From positions 62,001 to 126,000 of the forward strand of contig NZ_JAIKLE010000003.1 of the NCBI RefSeq assembly GCF_022267315.1: a stretch of DNA of 64,000 nt. The letters run 5' to 3'. Both the position numbers and the translations under genes were made by a program. Origin of the DNA: Maribellus maritimus. Its GTDB lineage: Bacteria > Bacteroidota > Bacteroidia > Bacteroidales > Prolixibacteraceae. Shown here piece after piece: positions 62,539 to 64,000 of this stretch. Every line of letters starts with the position of its first letter. The stretch's first letter is position 1. The notes below the pieces were generated by a model. The model saw only the letters and a list, made by a program, of their open reading frames with translations, was not told the DNA's origin and made no database searches.

Positions 62539-63450
62539 TTAATACAAATCATCAACGGAAAGATAGCGTTCACCATGATCATAAGTAAACGTAAGAATTT
62601 TCGAGCCTTCCGGTATTTCTTTTATTTTCTTCGCTACAGCAGCCAGAGATGCACCGGAGGATATACCTGCAAACAGACCCTCTTTCAACGCAGCTTTTTT
62701 TGCGTACTCAAAAGCTTCTTCTTTGCTTATCGGGATTGTCCCGTCGAGTAAATCGGTGTTTAAGTTATCGGGAATAAATCCTGCTCCAATCCCCTGAATG
62801 GGATGTGGTCCCGGGTCGCCACCACTAATCACCGGGCTTCCGTCGGGTTCAACAGCAAAAACTTTTATATTCGGAAAATGCTGTTTTAAAACTTCTGCCA
62901 CTCCGGTAATATGTCCCCCCGTACCAACACCGGTGATTAAATAATCCAGCCCATCAGGAAAATCATTCACAATTTCGAAAGCTGTATTTTTTCGGTGTGC
63001 ATCAACATTGGCAGGATTTGAAAACTGAAAAGGAATCCAAGAATCCTGAATCTCTGATGATAGTTCCTCAGCTTTTGCAATAGCTCCCTTCATTCCTTTC
63101 TCTCGCGGAGTTAAAACCAACTCGGCGCCTAAAGCTGTTAAAACTTTACGCCGTTCAATCGACATCGATTCGGGCATGGTTAAAATCAGCCGGTAATCTT
63201 TTACAGCAGCAACAAGCGCCAATCCAATTCCAGTGTTTCCCGAAGTGGGTTCAATAATTGTTGATCCTTGTTTTAAAATTCCTTTGGCTTCGGCGTCTTC
63301 AATCATCGACAAGGCAATTCTGTCTTTAATACTTCCTCCCGGATTTGTCTTTTCCACTTTCACCCAAACTTCGTATTCCGAGGGATACAACCTGCTTAAC
63401 CGCACATGTGGAGTATTTCCAATAGTCTCCAAAATACTATTTGCTTTCAT
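62539..63450 (-). CDS. cysK: Cysteine synthase A
   Basis: Makes cysteine from O-acetylserine and sulfide with PLP. The 303-residue protein has the PLP lysine Lys42 in PGGSIKDR, the TSGNTGIGL substrate loop, the GTGGHITG phosphate loop and the GISSGAS segment. It is preceded by a cysteine-codon-rich leader ORF and a terminator, which suggests control by translation-coupled attenuation. Confidence 0.96.
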   Translation of the reverse strand: MKANSILETIGNTPHVRLSRLYPSEYEVWVKVEKTNPGGSIKDRIALSMIEDAEAKGILKQGSTIIEPTSGNTGIGLALVAAVKDYRLILTMPESMSIERRKVLTALGAELVLTPREKGMKGAIAKAEELSSEIQDSWIPFQFSNPANVDAHRKNTAFEIVNDFPDGLDYLITGVGTGGHITGVAEVLKQHFPNIKVFAVEPDGSPVISGGDPGPHPIQGIGAGFIPDNLNTDLLDGTIPISKEEAFEYAKKAALKEGLFAGISSGASLAAVAKKIKEIPEGSKILTFTYDHGERYLSVDDLY

Positions 63451-63473
63451 ATTTATAATTTTAAAATCGGTAT

Positions 63474-63505
63474 AAAAAAAGCCCCCCTGAAATCAGGAAG
63501 GCTTT
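63474..63505 (-). terminator. Intrinsic terminator (attenuator) in the cysK leader
   Basis: Read on the minus strand, AAAGCC...CCTGA-TT-TCAGG...GGCTTT forms a two-part stem (6 bp plus 5 bp, with a 2-by-2 internal loop), followed by seven T. It ends 24 bp before the cysK ATG. Its left arm can alternatively pair with the leader ORF region (63549-63556). Confidence 0.88.
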
Positions 63506-63533
63506 CGTATAAATTATTTTATTTATTCACAAT

Positions 63534-63608
63534 CTATCCACGAAAAGTACCTTCCCTTAAATCCGGGATACAGCAACACATGCAGGTATTTATTTTCGCG
63601 TTTCTCAT
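63534..63608 (-). CDS. cysK leader peptide with Cys-Met-Cys-Cys-Cys codon run
   Basis: A 24-codon ORF from ATG 63606-63608 to TAG 63534-63536. Codons 9-13 are TGC ATG TGT TGC TGT, giving Cys-Met-Cys-Cys-Cys. Segment GGGAAGGT (63556-63549, codons 18-20) can pair with AGGAAGGC read on the plus strand at 63495-63502, which is the left arm of the terminator, over 8 bp including two G-U pairs. A ribosome stalled on the Cys codons would leave this segment free, so cysK would be transcribed; smooth translation would cover it. No longer homologue is needed for this call. Confidence 0.8.
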   Translation of the reverse strand: MRNAKINTCMCCCIPDLREGTFRG

Positions 63609-63681
63609 TCACATGCAATATACTCAACTTTTGCAAATTCTAACTTAGAAACAAGAATCGCTTTAAATTGTTTCAAAAAAA

Positions 63682-64000
63682 TTAACTTTTATATCGCAAC
63701 CACTTTATCAATTCTTTAAGGTTTACTTTTTTACCGTACATTAAAATACCGGTACGGTAGATTTTAGCCGCTACCCAGATTGCTCCAACAGTCGCCAAAA
63801 CAAGTAAAAACATAGAAAGTAACAGCTCCCAGGTAGGAATTCCGTAGGGCACTCTGGCCAACATCGATACCGGAGATGTAAACGGAATGATTGAACCCCA
63901 GAAGGCCACAGGCCCTTCTGGATTTTTAGCAATGGGGAATAACAACATGATGGAAAGAATTAGCGGTATGGTAACCGGAAAAACCAATTGCTGTGCATCT
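63682..64000 (-). CDS. ABC-2-type transporter permease, C-terminal part (truncated by the window)
   Basis: The frame is open to the right edge; about 105 C-terminal residues are seen. They form three hydrophobic helices (LILSIMLLFPIA, a WGSIIPFTSPVSMLARVPYG loop between helices, and LLLSMFLLVLATVGAIWVAAKIYR) and end with a basic tail. The loop sequence and layout are those of NatB/ABC-2 permeases (ABC2_membrane_3). The ATP-binding partner would lie beyond the window. The cysK leader follows downstream after 74 bp. Confidence 0.8.
   Translation of the reverse strand, partial: DAQQLVFPVTIPLILSIMLLFPIAKNPEGPVAFWGSIIPFTSPVSMLARVPYGIPTWELLLSMFLLVLATVGAIWVAAKIYRTGILMYGKKVNLKELIKWLRYKS

Overview
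The window is a 64-kb chromosomal stretch of low-GC DNA from a member of the Bacteroidota, probably a marine or sediment Marinilabiliales/Prolixibacteraceae-type organism (the family is an inference from gene content). The evidence is the repeated TAnnTTTG -7 promoter element, the near absence of Shine-Dalgarno sequences, a Na+-translocating NADH:quinone reductase operon, DUF4494, a succinyl-type ornithine carbamoyltransferase, and S24-domain XRE regulators. I found no rRNA, tRNA, CRISPR array, prophage or insertion sequence.

Layout. 1-2 kb: end of the nqr operon (nqrD end, nqrE, nqrF). 2-10.4 kb: a BvgS-like hybrid kinase, a DNA-repair-type radical SAM gene divergent from a LexA-like XRE/S24 repressor, an AmmeMemoRadiSam radical SAM enzyme, a patatin and a DEAD-box helicase. 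10.4-15 kb: envelope proteins, a broken FABP-like gene and a Spondin_N lipoprotein. 15-18.5 kb: mnmA, yicC, gmk, nadD. 18.5-27.6 kb: ChaN-like protein, an esterase/methyltransferase/P-loop operon, an M3 peptidase, a small beta-barrel protein, a GDPD and two tandem LpxL-type acyltransferases. 27.7-35.3 kb: gltD, gltB and argH on the minus strand. 35.5-40.5 kb: three tandem GT39/GT83-type membrane glycosyltransferases. 40.5-43.2 kb: a TorF-like porin, P-II and AmtB. 44.9-56.1 kb: a long minus-strand amino-acid supercluster (argR, GNAT, argG, argC, argD, proC, proB, proA, argF', hisA, hisF, hisIE). 56.1-60.6 kb: divergent carAB. 60.9-64 kb: DUF302/HMA pair, tpx, cysK and the end of an ABC permease.

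The unifying theme is nitrogen, arginine and sulfur amino-acid metabolism. AmtB/P-II, GltBD, CarAB, the arg and pro genes and ArgH bring in ammonia and carry it to arginine and proline. Two perfectly spaced ARG boxes sit on the argR promoter in the argR-carA divergent region.

The most interesting signals are in leader regions. cysK is preceded by a 24-codon leader ORF with a Cys-Met-Cys-Cys-Cys run, an 8-bp antiterminator and a Rho-independent terminator, which is a complete ribosome-mediated cysteine attenuator. carA is preceded by a 17-codon ORF whose stop codon lies inside the left arm of an intrinsic terminator. The radical SAM repair gene has a terminator hairpin 8 bp before its start codon, downstream of a perfect palindromic operator next to the LexA-like repressor gene. 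A second theme is a probable N-succinyl arginine pathway: the carbamoyltransferase has Pro90 as in the Bacteroides fragilis enzyme, and an unassigned GNAT lies in the operon where an N-acylglutamate synthase is needed.
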